This document shows, one piece after another, positions 1-8,818 of a DNA stretch of 64,000 bases (its first letter is position 1; every line of letters begins with the position of its first letter). The position numbers were made by a program, and so were the translations under genes. The notes under the pieces are model-generated. The model ran no database searches. It had not been told where the DNA came from and saw only the letters and a list, made by a program, of their open reading frames with translations. Location: assembly GCF_003591655.1 (NCBI RefSeq), contig NZ_QVRA01000011.1, forward strand, positions 100,456-164,455. Direction: 5' to 3'. This DNA is from Sphingobium terrigena (GTDB lineage: Bacteria; Pseudomonadota; Alphaproteobacteria; Sphingomonadales; Sphingomonadaceae).

Positions 1-1017
1 GATCCCGACCAGTGCTGGGCGGCGGTGTTGCGCCGTGACCGGGCGATGGACGGGCGGTTCGTGGGCTGCGTCGCCACCACCGGCATCTATTGCAAGCCGA
101 GCTGCGCCGCGCGCCACCCGAAGCGTGAGAATATGCGCTTCCTGCCTGATCCCGCAGCGGCGCGGGCTGCGGGCTTTCGCGCCTGCCTGCGCTGCCGCCC
201 GGACGAAACGGCGCGGGACCAGCGGGCCGTGGCGGCTGCGATCGCCCTGATCGAGGCGGCGGAGGATACGCCCCGGCTCGACGCGATTGCCGCGCATGTC
301 GGCTACGCCCCGCATCATTTCCATCGCCTGTTCAAGCGTGAGACCGGCCAGACCCCCGCCGCCTATGCACGGACGCTGCGGGCGGATCGGCTGAAGGTGG
401 CGCTCGATGCGGGCGGCAGCGTGACCGCAGCCATTTATGAGGCAGGTTATGCCGCGCCCAGCCGCGCCTATGCCGATGCAGCGTCCCATCTGGGGATGAC
501 GCCCAGCGCCTGGCAGGCGGGCGGACGCGGCGTCACCATCCGCTGGCGCAGGGTCGACAGCAGCCTTGGCCCGATGCTGGTCGCCGCCACGGACAAGGGG
601 CTGTGCCGCATCAGCTTTGACGAGGGCGAGGCGGCCTTGCGCGCCCGCTTCCCCCATGCCGATCTGCAACCCGCCGATGCCGCGCTGGACCGGCTCGCCG
701 CTGCGGTCGTGGCGCTGGTGGATCATCCAAGCGCCGCGCCGGACCTGCCCGTCGATATCGGGGGCACCGCCTTCCAGCAGGCGGTCTGGTCCGCGCTACG
801 CGCCATTCCCGCCGGGCAGACGCGCAGCTATGGCCAGATCGCCGCCGCCATCGGTCGCCCCGGCGCTGTGCGGGCCGCGGGGAGTGCCTGCGGCGACAAT
901 GCACTCGCCGTCCTCATCCCCTGCCACCGCGTCCTGCGCAGCGACGGCACGGCGGGCGGCTATGCCTGGGGCGTCGAGCGGAAGCGGGCGCTGCTGGCGC
1001 GGGAAAAGGGGAAATAG
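1..1017 (+). CDS. ada: Ada bifunctional DNA repair protein / regulator (5' end outside window)
   Basis: Adaptive-response protein that takes methyl groups from phosphotriesters and O6-methylguanine onto its own cysteines and then activates repair genes. The open frame runs through base 1, so the true start lies upstream. Seen in order: an Ada zinc-binding module with Cys pairs (YCKPSC and CLRCRP), an AraC-type helix-turn-helix (around HFHRLFKRETGQTP), and a C-terminal O6-alkylguanine transferase domain with the active-site PCHRV motif followed by GGYAWG. The three-part order is that of full-length Ada. Only a few residues appear to be missing. The gene stands alone; the next gene downstream is unrelated. 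Confidence 0.93.
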   Translation, partial: DPDQCWAAVLRRDRAMDGRFVGCVATTGIYCKPSCAARHPKRENMRFLPDPAAARAAGFRACLRCRPDETARDQRAVAAAIALIEAAEDTPRLDAIAAHVGYAPHHFHRLFKRETGQTPAAYARTLRADRLKVALDAGGSVTAAIYEAGYAAPSRAYADAASHLGMTPSAWQAGGRGVTIRWRRVDSSLGPMLVAATDKGLCRISFDEGEAALRARFPHADLQPADAALDRLAAAVVALVDHPSAAPDLPVDIGGTAFQQAVWSALRAIPAGQTRSYGQIAAAIGRPGAVRAAGSACGDNALAVLIPCHRVLRSDGTAGGYAWGVERKRALLAREKGK

Positions 1018-1107
1018 CGGATCAAATTGCGCTTTCCATTCCGTCCGGTCTCCGCCACTTTGGCCGCCGGAATTTGGGGTCACCGGTTTTTGGGGTGGAA
1101 TGCGACG

Positions 1108-2619
1108 ATGCGGATATGGGTGGCCCTTCTGCTAGGCATGGGATGGATGACGGCGCTGCCCGGCACGGCGCAGGCAGCGTGGTGGCAGGCGAAAAGCCGT
1201 CACTTTACCGTGTACAGCGAGGGCAATGACGAAAAGCTGCGCGGCTTTGCCGAACGGCTGGAGAAGTTCGATTTCCTGTTGCGGCGGCTGTACAATGTGA
1301 CCGATCCTGAACAAGGCAGCCCGGTGCTGGTCTATCTCCTGTCCAACGACCGGAAAGTGCAGAAGCTCGCGGGCAATCCCAATATTGGTGGCTTTTACAC
1401 CACGTCGGACCGCACCGCCTTTGCTGTGTTGGCGCGCGGTGACAAGACCGGCAAATTTGATTTCGGCGCGGAGGAAATCCTCTTCCACGAATATACCCAC
1501 CATTTCATGCTGCACCACTTTCCGGCTGCCTATCCCGCCTGGTATGTCGAGGGATTTGCCGAGTTTTTCTCGGTCGTAAAATTCCCGAAAAGCGGCGCGA
1601 TCGAGTTCGGCCATGTACCAATGGCGCGGTTGCCCGGACTGGTGCTGGGCCAGCCCTATCCGGTCAAACATCTGTTCGCCCGCGACACGGGCGATCTCAG
1701 CAGACGTGACGGTGACCGTTATTATGGCACCGCCTGGCTGCTCACCCACTTTTATCAGTATAACAAGACGGAGCGCCGCAAGGAAATCGCCAGCTATTTG
1801 GAGGATTTGGTGAGAGGCGTTCCAGACCGGTCGCCTGACAGCTATTTTGAAGGCGGGCTTGACGGTCTGGAAAAGGATCTCAAAGCCTATATGCGCCATC
1901 GCTTGTCGGCGTCATCGCTCAAATCCAATGAGATGAAAATTGGCGAGATCGTCGTCAGCCCGGTCGATCCGGCGCAAGGCGCGCTGGTAGAAGATGAGTT
2001 GCGGCTCATCAATCACCCGAAGGCTGACGAATTACCCGCTATCGCGATAGCCATCCGTGCCACCGCTGCCAAATTTCCTGATTCTGCCTATGCGGCTGCA
2101 CTGCTGGCGGAAGCGGAATGGGCTTTGGAGGACAAGGATGCAGCCTTGGCCGACGCCGACCGCGCGGTCGCGCTAGATGCCCAATCATCGCGCGGCCATG
2201 CGGTCCGCGCGCAAGTCCTGCTGGAGCGCGCGCATGACAGCGACAAGGCGGAGGATTGGAAGGCGGCGCTGACCGCCATCGTCCGCGCCAACCGCGCCGA
2301 TACGGAGGACCCGGTGCCGCTGGCGCTCTTCTACCGCTATCATGCGATGCGCGGGGGCAAGATGCCCGACCTTGGCTATGATGGCCTGTACAAGGCCTTC
2401 ACATTGCTACCGCAAAGTTCGGACTATCGCTTCAATGTCGTCCACGCCATGGCGGCACGGGGCGATTATGCCACGGCCTCGCTGCTGCTCGATCCCATCG
2501 CCTATTCGCCCCACGCATCGGACATGCGTGAGGCGGCGATCAGGATGAAGGCGGAACTGGACGCCCAGGCGGCAGAGAAGGCGGCGAAGAAACCGGGAAA
2601 TCCCGCACCCGCGCCATGA
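1108..2619 (+). CDS. exported gluzincin-like metallopeptidase with TPR repeats
   Basis: Predicted exported protein of 503 residues. I chose the ATG at 1108 rather than the in-frame TTG at 1027 because it opens directly into a signal peptide (basic start, hydrophobic core, cleavage after AQA). An HExxH zinc motif (HEYTHH, from about residue 127) is followed some 20 residues later by EGFAEFF, the gluzincin arrangement. The C-terminal half is alanine-rich with TPR-like helical pairs (EWALEDKDAALADADRAVAL). The family resembles DUF1570-type or TPR-containing putative peptidases, but substrate and activity are unknown. Its last 80 bases overlap the 3' end of the oppositely transcribed DUF1289 gene. 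Confidence 0.8.
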   Translation: MRIWVALLLGMGWMTALPGTAQAAWWQAKSRHFTVYSEGNDEKLRGFAERLEKFDFLLRRLYNVTDPEQGSPVLVYLLSNDRKVQKLAGNPNIGGFYTTSDRTAFAVLARGDKTGKFDFGAEEILFHEYTHHFMLHHFPAAYPAWYVEGFAEFFSVVKFPKSGAIEFGHVPMARLPGLVLGQPYPVKHLFARDTGDLSRRDGDRYYGTAWLLTHFYQYNKTERRKEIASYLEDLVRGVPDRSPDSYFEGGLDGLEKDLKAYMRHRLSASSLKSNEMKIGEIVVSPVDPAQGALVEDELRLINHPKADELPAIAIAIRATAAKFPDSAYAAALLAEAEWALEDKDAALADADRAVALDAQSSRGHAVRAQVLLERAHDSDKAEDWKAALTAIVRANRADTEDPVPLALFYRYHAMRGGKMPDLGYDGLYKAFTLLPQSSDYRFNVVHAMAARGDYATASLLLDPIAYSPHASDMREAAIRMKAELDAQAAEKAAKKPGNPAPAP

Positions 2620-2740
2620 CGGCGGCGCGCGCTTCGTCACCCATGCTGCGCCAATGGACGATCTCGTCGATCGTCCGCCCGCACCCGGTGCAGACACGCG
2701 CCGCGTCGAGCGTGCAGAGGTTACGGCAGGGCGTGTCCAT
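2540..2740 (-). CDS. DUF1289 family small protein
   Basis: A 66-residue protein with the DUF1289 pattern of closely spaced cysteines near the N-terminus (CRNLC, then VCTGCGRT) followed by EIVHW, a probable small metal-binding protein of unknown role. The ATG at 2740 overlaps the TGA of priA by one base (TGATG), so it is probably translationally coupled to priA. A GTG one codon upstream is also possible. The 3' part overlaps the convergent metallopeptidase gene by 80 bp and is rich in Pro/Ser, so the C-terminus may not be conserved. Confidence 0.75.
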   Translation of the reverse strand: MDTPCRNLCTLDAARVCTGCGRTIDEIVHWRSMGDEARAAVMARVRDFPVSSPPSLPPGRPVPPSS

Positions 2741-4908
2741 CACATGAAACTATAGGGATCGACATCCACCGCCACGCGGGTGCTGGATTTCCACACGATA
2801 TTGCCCAGCCATTCGCGGATCGCTGCCTGTATGTCGACCTGCCGCGTGGCGTGGATCAGCAGCCGGTGGCGATGCCGCCCGCGCAGGACGGAAAGCGGCG
2901 CAGGGGCGGGGCCATAGACCCGCATCCCGTCTATCACTGGCGCCGACTTGCCGATCAGCCGCGCCACCTGCGCGGCTTCATCTGCATCCTCGCTGGAAAT
3001 GATGATCGCGGCGAAGCGGCCGAAGGGCGGGGCGTTGGCGCGGCGTCTATTCTCCGTCTCGACCGCGTAGAAGCGCTCGGTATCGCCCTCGATCAGCGTC
3101 TTGATGACTTCGCCTTCGGGCATCCGCGTCTGGATGAATACGCGCCCCGGCTTCTGCCCGCGCCCCGCGCGCCCGGCCACCTGCATGATCTGCTGGAAGG
3201 TGCGCTCAGACGCGCGCAGATCGCCGCCCTCCAGCCCCAGATCGGCGTCGATCACACCCACCAATGTCAGATTGGGGAAATGATAGCCCTTGGTCACCAA
3301 TTGCGTGCCGACGATGATGTCAATGTCGCCCGCCTCCACCGACTTCACGAAATCGGCGACCTTGGCGGGCGAAAATAGCGTGTCGGAGGTGACGATGGCG
3401 GTGCGCGCCTGTGGCCATAGCGCCTTCACCTCATCGGCGATCCGTTCCACCCCCGGCCCGCAGGCGACCAGACTATCCTCCTCCTTGCACTCCGGGCAGA
3501 AGCGCGGCGCGGGGACGACATGGCCGCAATGATGGCAGGCCAGCCGGTGGGTCAGCCGATGCTCGACCATCCAGGCGGTGCAATTGGGGCATTGGAAGCG
3601 ATAGCCGCAATGGCGGCACAGCGTCAGCGGCGCATAGCCGCGCCGGTTGAGGAAGAGCAGGCTCTGCTCGCCCTTGGCCATCACCTCGTCGATCGCCTTG
3701 ACCAAAGGCGGCGCGATCCAGCGGCCGCGTTCGGGCGGATCGGTCAGCAGGTTGATCCCCTCGATCTGCGGCATCTCCGCCCCGCCATAGCGCGAGGGCA
3801 GCCTGATTTCGCGATAGCGGCCCAGCTCGACCTGATGCCGCGTTTCGATCGCCGGGGTGGCCGACGCGAGGATGACCGGGAATTTTTCGATCAGGCCGCG
3901 CATCACCGCCACGTCGCGGGCGTGATAATGGACGCCATCCTCCTGCTTGAAGCTCGCCTCATGCGCCTCATCGACGACGATCAGGCCGAGCTTCGGATAG
4001 GGCAGGAAGAGCGCCGACCGCGCGCCGACCACCACCTGCGCCTGTCCGCTGGCAATCGCCCGCCATGCCCGCCGCCGCTCGGTCTGGCGCAGGCCGCTAT
4101 GCCAGTTGACCGGGATCGTGCCGAAGCGCGCCTCGAACCGCTCCAGAAACGGCTCGGTCAGCGCGATTTCGGGCAGCAGCACCAGCACTTGGGCGTTAGC
4201 GCGGATGGCGGCGGCAATCGCCTCGAAATAGACCTCGGTCTTGCCCGATCCGGTCACGCCATCGAGCAGAAAGGGCGCAAAATCATGCGCGCGCACGGCG
4301 TCCGCCATCGTCGTTGCCGCCTCCGCCTGCGCTGCCGACAAAGCGGGCGGGGCATGGTCGGGGTCGGGCGAGGGGAAGGGGGTATCGACGCTCACCTCTA
4401 TGGCGTCGAATATATCCTGCTTGATGAGGCCGCGAATCACCGCGTCGCTGACCCCGCCGATCAGCGCCAGTTCGCGGATCAGCCCCTGCCGCTCCCCGAT
4501 CCGCTCCAGCGCCTGCGCGCGCTGGTCGGTCATGCGATCGGGCTGGCGGCCATTGGCCTTATATTCGATGACGGTGCGCGTCCCCTCCAGCGCCGCCATC
4601 GATGCCAGCGCCATCCGCAGCACGGCGGCGGGGGGCGACAGATAATAGTCCGCCGTCCATTCGATCAGCCGCCGCAGCGTTTCGGGCAAAGGCGGCGCGT
4701 CGACCACCTCGATCAGGTTGCGCAGCCGATTGTCGCCCACGCTTTCGACGTCGGGGAAACTATCCTCCTCCCACACCACCCCGACCAGCTGGCGGGGCCC
4801 AAGCGGCGCGACGACGATGCTGCCGGGCTTGACGTTCATCCCGTGCGGCACGCGATAGTCGAGCGGCCCCAGGGCAGCGTTGAGCAGGAGGACACGGGCG
4901 CGGGACAT
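2740..4908 (-). CDS. priA: primosomal protein N' (replication restart helicase PriA)
   Basis: Superfamily 2 DNA helicase that restarts stalled replication forks by loading the primosome. The 722-residue length is normal. Visible: an N-terminal 3'-DNA-binding region, Walker A in GVTGSGKTEVYF, a DEAH box in VVDEAHEASFK, and a zinc-binding insertion with paired cysteines (CRHC, CPNC, CHHC, CPEC) typical of PriA. The late helicase motif QVAGRAGRG is present. The start ATG at 4908 gives MSRARVLLLN, a typical N-terminus. The downstream DUF1289 gene overlaps its stop codon. Confidence 0.97.
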   Translation of the reverse strand: MSRARVLLLNAALGPLDYRVPHGMNVKPGSIVVAPLGPRQLVGVVWEEDSFPDVESVGDNRLRNLIEVVDAPPLPETLRRLIEWTADYYLSPPAAVLRMALASMAALEGTRTVIEYKANGRQPDRMTDQRAQALERIGERQGLIRELALIGGVSDAVIRGLIKQDIFDAIEVSVDTPFPSPDPDHAPPALSAAQAEAATTMADAVRAHDFAPFLLDGVTGSGKTEVYFEAIAAAIRANAQVLVLLPEIALTEPFLERFEARFGTIPVNWHSGLRQTERRRAWRAIASGQAQVVVGARSALFLPYPKLGLIVVDEAHEASFKQEDGVHYHARDVAVMRGLIEKFPVILASATPAIETRHQVELGRYREIRLPSRYGGAEMPQIEGINLLTDPPERGRWIAPPLVKAIDEVMAKGEQSLLFLNRRGYAPLTLCRHCGYRFQCPNCTAWMVEHRLTHRLACHHCGHVVPAPRFCPECKEEDSLVACGPGVERIADEVKALWPQARTAIVTSDTLFSPAKVADFVKSVEAGDIDIIVGTQLVTKGYHFPNLTLVGVIDADLGLEGGDLRASERTFQQIMQVAGRAGRGQKPGRVFIQTRMPEGEVIKTLIEGDTERFYAVETENRRRANAPPFGRFAAIIISSEDADEAAQVARLIGKSAPVIDGMRVYGPAPAPLSVLRGRHRHRLLIHATRQVDIQAAIREWLGNIVWKSSTRVAVDVDPYSFM

Positions 4909-4953
4909 GCCCTGTCCTTAGCGCCTGGCGCCCGGCAGGCAAATGCCGCCTGC

Positions 4954-5616
4954 CTACATTCGCACGCTCAGCGTCAGCCATGGGATATGCGCGACGACAT
5001 CGGGCCGACCGTCGCGGAAATTCTGCTGCCGCATATAGAGCAATTGCGCGTCCACATGATCGCTGACCGGATGGCGCAGGCCGATCTGGTGCCGGATCGT
5101 CGCAAGCCCGGTCTTGTCGCTGGGCCGCGCACGGTTGAGGTGAAAGAACAGCTCGGTCGCGACGATCGCCGTCCACTGCTTCGCCCGGTCCAGCGGCACG
5201 CTGGCCTGCACCCGCTGGCGCAGCCGCCAGCTGGCGGTGTCGGCATTGTCGAAGAAACGCTGCTCCATCCGGGTCCGGGCCAGCCATATCCCCTTGCCGA
5301 GCGTCACCTGCTGGAACAGCCGCAATTCCTGATCCACCTGGCTTTTGAGATAGGCGATGCCGCCGCCAACCTGCACCAGCGGGGTCATGCGATGGTCGAT
5401 CGCGATCCGCGCCAGAAACTGCTCGCCGCCGCTGCCTGCGTCCGACCGCGCCCGCTGGCTCGAATCGATGGTCACCAGATCGGCCTTGCTGGCCCGGATC
5501 GTCGCCATTTCCGTGATCCACATTTGCGATTCCTGGGTCGCGGCGGCGGCGGGCGAAATGATCGCCATGGCCGGCAGGACGCCCGCCAGCAGGCGGGAGC
5601 GCAATAAGCGGAGCAT
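4954..5616 (-). CDS. DUF2490 domain-containing outer-membrane-type protein
   Basis: Protein of 220 residues with a signal peptide and a remainder rich in alternating strands ending in an aromatic-poor LTLSVRM. The pattern FLARIAIDHRMTP, RTRMEQRFF and RLRQRVQASVPL matches DUF2490, a family of predicted outer-membrane beta-barrels of unknown function. The frame is open 78 bases further upstream, but the ATG at 5616 is preferred: it has an AAAGGA ribosome-binding site and begins the signal peptide. It lies 45 bp before priA on the same strand and is probably an independent unit. Confidence 0.75.
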   Translation of the reverse strand: MLRLLRSRLLAGVLPAMAIISPAAAATQESQMWITEMATIRASKADLVTIDSSQRARSDAGSGGEQFLARIAIDHRMTPLVQVGGGIAYLKSQVDQELRLFQQVTLGKGIWLARTRMEQRFFDNADTASWRLRQRVQASVPLDRAKQWTAIVATELFFHLNRARPSDKTGLATIRHQIGLRHPVSDHVDAQLLYMRQQNFRDGRPDVVAHIPWLTLSVRM

Positions 5617-5749
5617 GTCTGGTCCTTTGGAAAGGTGCCCGCGCTGTAATCGCCCCGGCCCGCCGACACAATCGCCCTTCGCCGCGATGGCCAATCCGTC
5701 CGCCAGCCGCTAAAGGGACCGGATTCGCCTATCCCCGGAGCCGCATCCC

Positions 5750-6403
5750 ATGAAATTCTTCGTCGACACCGCCGACACCGCCGAAATCCGTGACCTCGCC
5801 GCCACCGGCCTGCTCGACGGCGTCACCACCAACCCGTCGCTGATCCACAAGTCGGGCCGCAAGTTCCTGGAAGTGGTCGAGGAAATTTGCGGGCTGGTCG
5901 ATGGTCCCGTTTCCGCCGAAGTCGTCGCGCTCGATCATGAGACGATGATGAAGGAAGCCGCCGTCCTGCGGAAGATCGCCCCCAATGTCTGCATCAAGGT
6001 GCCGTTGACGATCGACGGTCTCAAGACCTGCAAGGCACTGACCGACGATGGCGTGCTGGTCAATGTCACCCTGTGCTTCTCCGCCAATCAGGCGCTGCTC
6101 GCGGCCAAGGCGGGCGCCAGCTTCATCTCGCCCTTCGTCGGTCGCCACGACGATAACGGCTTTGACGGCATGGCCCTCATCCAGGACATCCGCCTGATCT
6201 ACGACAATTACGGCTTCGACACCGAAATTCTGGTCGCGTCCGTCCGCCACCCCATCCATGTGCTGGAAAGCGCCCGCATCGGCGCCGACGTGATGACCGC
6301 CCCGCCCGCGGTCATCAAGGCGCTGTTCAACCATGTCCTGACCGACAAGGGCATTGCCGGCTTTCTGGCCGACTGGGAAAAGACCGGCCAGACGATCCTT
6401 TGA
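5750..6403 (+). CDS. fsa: transaldolase / fructose-6-phosphate aldolase family
   Basis: A 217-residue TIM-barrel enzyme of the small transaldolase (TalC/MipB/FSA) family, acting in the non-oxidative pentose phosphate pathway or in fructose-6-phosphate cleavage. It begins [13 protein letters not shown] with the conserved TTNPSL segment, and the Schiff-base lysine lies in CIKVPL. ATSVRHP-type residues appear as VASVRHP near the C-terminus. Transaldolase or aldolase specificity cannot be told by reading; most alphaproteobacterial homologues are annotated transaldolase. A GC-rich inverted repeat follows the stop. Confidence 0.93.
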   Translation: MKFFVDTADTAEIRDLAATGLLDGVTTNPSLIHKSGRKFLEVVEEICGLVDGPVSAEVVALDHETMMKEAAVLRKIAPNVCIKVPLTIDGLKTCKALTDDGVLVNVTLCFSANQALLAAKAGASFISPFVGRHDDNGFDGMALIQDIRLIYDNYGFDTEILVASVRHPIHVLESARIGADVMTAPPAVIKALFNHVLTDKGIAGFLADWEKTGQTIL

Positions 6404-6412
6404 TCCATGATC

Positions 6413-6441
6413 GCCGGGTGCGTGGAACCGCGCGCCCGGTC
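6413..6441. terminator. GC-rich hairpin after the transaldolase gene
   Basis: An inverted repeat around CCGGGTGCG / CGCGCGCCCGG begins about 10 bases after the transaldolase stop. It has no T-tract, so it may be a pausing or RNA-stability hairpin rather than a full intrinsic terminator. Confidence 0.4.
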
Positions 6442-6456
6442 CCTGCTCTTGATCCA

Positions 6457-6466
6457 TGGTGACCCC
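6457..6466. other. candidate distal att site (direct repeat of the tRNA-Arg 3' end)
   Basis: TGGTGACCCC here is identical to 8819-8828, the CCA-end of the tRNA-Arg(TCT) gene read on the plus strand. The two copies bound a 2.35-kb stretch of foreign-looking fragments, as attL and attR of a decayed element would. Ten bases is short, so chance is not excluded. The 263 bases from here to 6729 hold no gene I can recognise, and a small hairpin (GGCGGCGTAACGCCGC) lies near 6708-6724. Confidence 0.4.
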
Positions 6467-6729
6467 TATGGCCACCCAACAATCACATCAAGGCATTGCT
6501 TTACCTCAGTTTTTATTCCGACAAGCGCGTTATGCCATCATAAATGCCAACTGCCTATCGGGATTTCATGATAACGAACGAGATAGCGTTGGACAGGTTT
6601 AGGATGAAGCAAGCGCAGTTGTCAGCGTCGTAATTTCCGAGCGCCCATATTGTAGCTCGCTAAATTCCAATCTTCCATCAGCAGCCAGTTCGAACTGCAC
6701 GGTAGGGGGGCGGCGTAACGCCGCTCGGT

Positions 6730-6870
6730 GACGCGTTCGTGTTCGAAGGCAGCCTGATCAACGAAGGCCTGCTGCGCTCCCTCCATGCCGGCTCGTTCCT
6801 CGCCGGTCGACGCAACATCGGCTGGTTGGTGGCACCGGGACCGGCAATGACAGCTGGCGTCTCAAGCACC
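6730..6870 (+). pseudogene. istB: istB fragment (IS21-family helper ATPase), frameshifted
   Basis: The reading DAFVFEGSLINEGLLRSL and SFLAGRRNI matches the start of the AAA+ core of IstB-type IS21 transposition helpers. At about 6820 one base appears to be missing. Past that point the expected Walker A continues in another frame as LVGGTGTG and then decays after about ten codons. No start region, Walker B or C-terminus is present. It is a relic of an IS21-family insertion. The following 330 bases up to the next gene carry no recognisable protein. Confidence 0.7.
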
Positions 6871-7207
6871 GCAGCTAGACCCCCCCTCCCGGTTGTTGAC
6901 CCGATGGGTCCAAAGGAACCTCCCACGCCCGTCACCGCCAGCGCTCGTGGCGGCGCGCTGCGACGGCCGCGGGTCCCTCCTATGGACTACCGGGACAACA
7001 GCCCAAGATCACGAAAAGGGGGCCCGGTTCGACGCCTATTTGCCGAAATCCAGCGCAATCTAAGTATCGAAACCTATGTCGTGACGGACGTTGCGCTTCT
7101 CATTGAATTCTTTACAACCTTTGCAAACCAGATCGAGGGATGAATTGCCCACGACCGGCTGTAACAGAGAACAATTGCATATTTTTTCTTTTAAACTCGA
7201 GGTGCTG

Positions 7208-7990
7208 ATGACTGATATTGCCCTGCCCGCTGAACCTTACCTCCTCAGCCAGGAAGATTTCAGCAATCTTCGAGGTACCCAGTATATTGATTTTTTGAAA
7301 TATATCGCTGATCACGTCAGTCCACAGTCCTATTTCGAAATCGGTACGGAAACGGGGCGATCCTGCAAACAGTTCACATGCCCTTCTGTTTGCGTCGATC
7401 CGCAGTTCCGATTGACCGAGGATATTATCAGCGGGAAAACGGAACTTCATCTTTTCCAGATGCCGTCCGATGTCTTTTTCCGCTCTCGCCGGCTCGGAAA
7501 GATTTTCGATGAAGGCATCGACATATGCTTCCTAGATGGCATGCACCGCTGCGAGTATCTCCTGCGCGATTTCATGAATGCTGAGAAGCATTGCCATTCG
7601 CGTTCGCTCGTTCTTCTCCACGACTGTATGCCACGCAATCAGCGGATGGCCCTTCGTACCCATGAGATCGGTACTGAAGAGGAAGGTGAAGACACCCGCT
7701 ACGCCTGGACCGGCGATGTTTGGCGAGTGGTGCCGATCCTGATGAAATATCGTCCTGATCTCAAAATTTCGCTGATCGACTGTCCGCCCAGCGGCTTGGT
7801 AGCGATCAGCAACCTGGATCCTGAATCAACTGTGATCGAAAAGAATTACGCAAACATCGTGCGCGAGATGCACGCCCTGAGTTTCGCCGCCAGTCCGTTC
7901 GAGACCTATCCACATCAGCCGACACTGATTTCGTCGGCCGGGCTGATTGCGAAGCCAGAGGACTTCTCACTCCTGTTCAATATCTGGTGA
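7208..7990 (+). CDS. class I SAM-dependent methyltransferase-like protein
   Basis: A 260-residue protein with a Rossmann-type methyltransferase core. FEIGTETGRS is the probable SAM-binding motif I, and DICFLDGMH then LVLLHDCMP match the acidic strand ends of Methyltransf_24-like enzymes that often accompany glycan biosynthesis genes. The ATG at 7208 has GAGG a few bases upstream. The open frame starting at 7091 would add non-conserved residues. Base composition is less GC-rich than the flanks. It is the only intact gene in the scar next to tRNA-Arg(TCT). The substrate is unknown. Confidence 0.7.
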   Translation: MTDIALPAEPYLLSQEDFSNLRGTQYIDFLKYIADHVSPQSYFEIGTETGRSCKQFTCPSVCVDPQFRLTEDIISGKTELHLFQMPSDVFFRSRRLGKIFDEGIDICFLDGMHRCEYLLRDFMNAEKHCHSRSLVLLHDCMPRNQRMALRTHEIGTEEEGEDTRYAWTGDVWRVVPILMKYRPDLKISLIDCPPSGLVAISNLDPESTVIEKNYANIVREMHALSFAASPFETYPHQPTLISSAGLIAKPEDFSLLFNIW

Positions 7991-7994
7991 CCAA

Positions 7995-8025
7995 TCGGCG
8001 AAACGCATGATTCGCGTTTCGCCGA
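7995..8025. terminator. 12-bp stem hairpin after the methyltransferase gene
   Basis: TCGGCGAAACGC and its exact reverse complement GCGTTTCGCCGA are separated by 7 bases, starting 4 bases after the stop codon. There is no long T-run. It probably acts as a 3' stabiliser or terminator. Confidence 0.55.
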
Positions 8026-8034
8026 CACATTCTT

Positions 8035-8068
8035 GTCGGAAGACCGTCAGATCGGACGGTCTTCCGAC
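8035..8068. terminator. 14-bp perfect hairpin between convergent fragments
   Basis: GTCGGAAGACCGTC and GACGGTCTTCCGAC pair perfectly around a 6-base loop. The stop codon of the minus-strand gene relic at 8047 falls inside the left arm, so this is probably the terminator of that lost gene, shared with the methyltransferase gene on the other side. Confidence 0.55.
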
Positions 8069-8529
8069 TTGCCATGGGCAATATAATGGCCGAGAGGGTC
8101 AACTCCGCTGACCGCAACGTCGGAATTGTGGGCGAGATAGGATTGGCTATCGAACGCTCCCGCCCGTGCCAACAACTCCAATACCCGCTTCCGGCGAGGT
8201 TGCTCCGGCAGGAACCTCCACCAGGGAGGACAAGGCCTCAATATACCGTAGCTGTTCGACCTGCCCAGCGAACCGCTCGGCACGCATTGCCGCCATCGCG
8301 ACATCTCTAGCCGGCCCAGCTTCAGCGCGGTCCCGGGCCTCCGTGGCTTCTGCAATTGGAGTTTCTGCCGTTTATCTTGCCTTTTCTTCCACGGCCAGCT
8401 GCCCTTCTCTGAATCGAAAGAAGTCGGTCAGACGGGCTATCTGGGCGTTACCTCCCGGTCGCGCCCGGTGGCGGCAATCTGTTCTTCCAACTGGTCAACG
8501 CGCGATATGAAAAAAGGCGCGATGATCCT
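8047..8529 (-). pseudogene. broken glycan-associated gene (coiled coil plus DPLxHY motif tail)
   Basis: Reading the minus strand with frame changes recovers one protein-like track. It starts as SRVDQLEEQIAATGRD, passes through a helical Glu/Ala-rich stretch (ATEARDRAEAG, then MRAERFAGQVEQLRYIEAL) and ends as AFDSQSYLAHNSDVAVSGVD and GHYIAHGKSEDR. The tail matches the repeated YLAxNPDVAxAGVDPLxHYxxHGxxEGR motif seen at the ends of sphingomonad glycosyltransferase-type and polysaccharide proteins. At least two frameshifts and one stop break it. Its 5' end is fused to an integrase fragment, so the upstream part was deleted. Confidence 0.6.
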
Positions 8530-8655
8530 AACCTCCATCCGCCAGTAGCGCCCACCATTGGGTGCCACACAGAGGAAAAGGCCATTGCTATCGATGAGTT
8601 TATAGGGCTTGGCTTTGCCCCTGGCGTTTTTGATCGCAGCGGCGGTCAGCGCCAT
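8530..8655 (-). pseudogene. integrase N-terminal fragment (tyrosine recombinase, DUF4102 arm)
   Basis: The first 40 codons read MALTAAAIKNARGKAKPYKL, then GLFLCVAPNGGRYWRM. This is the arm-binding N-terminus of tRNA-targeting phage/island integrases of the DUF4102 type. After WRM the homology stops abruptly and the frame continues into an unrelated gene relic. No catalytic domain is left. It lies 163 bp from the 3' end of tRNA-Arg(TCT), as island integrases do. The 163 bases between hold no gene. Confidence 0.8.
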
Positions 8656-8818
8656 GATGGTATCTCCTTTTCGAGGAGGGCCACGTTACCATCAGACATA
8701 CCATCACGTTGATAGTATCCGGTGGTCCAAGACCGCTCCCTACGGGATAGCTATACCATGAAAAACCTCGGAAATCCGCCGTTCCCGGTACTTCCTGAAA
8801 CCCTATGGGAGAGGATTT

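Noticed and set aside
3520..5607. 695-residue plus-strand frame opposite priA
   Set aside because: It is an antisense shadow: composition is His/Arg/Asp-rich with no motif, while the minus strand carries complete PriA and DUF2490.
6739..7143. 134-residue plus-strand frame as a gene
   Set aside because: Only its first third matches IstB and the Walker A is in another frame. The rest is not protein-like, so I list an istB relic instead.
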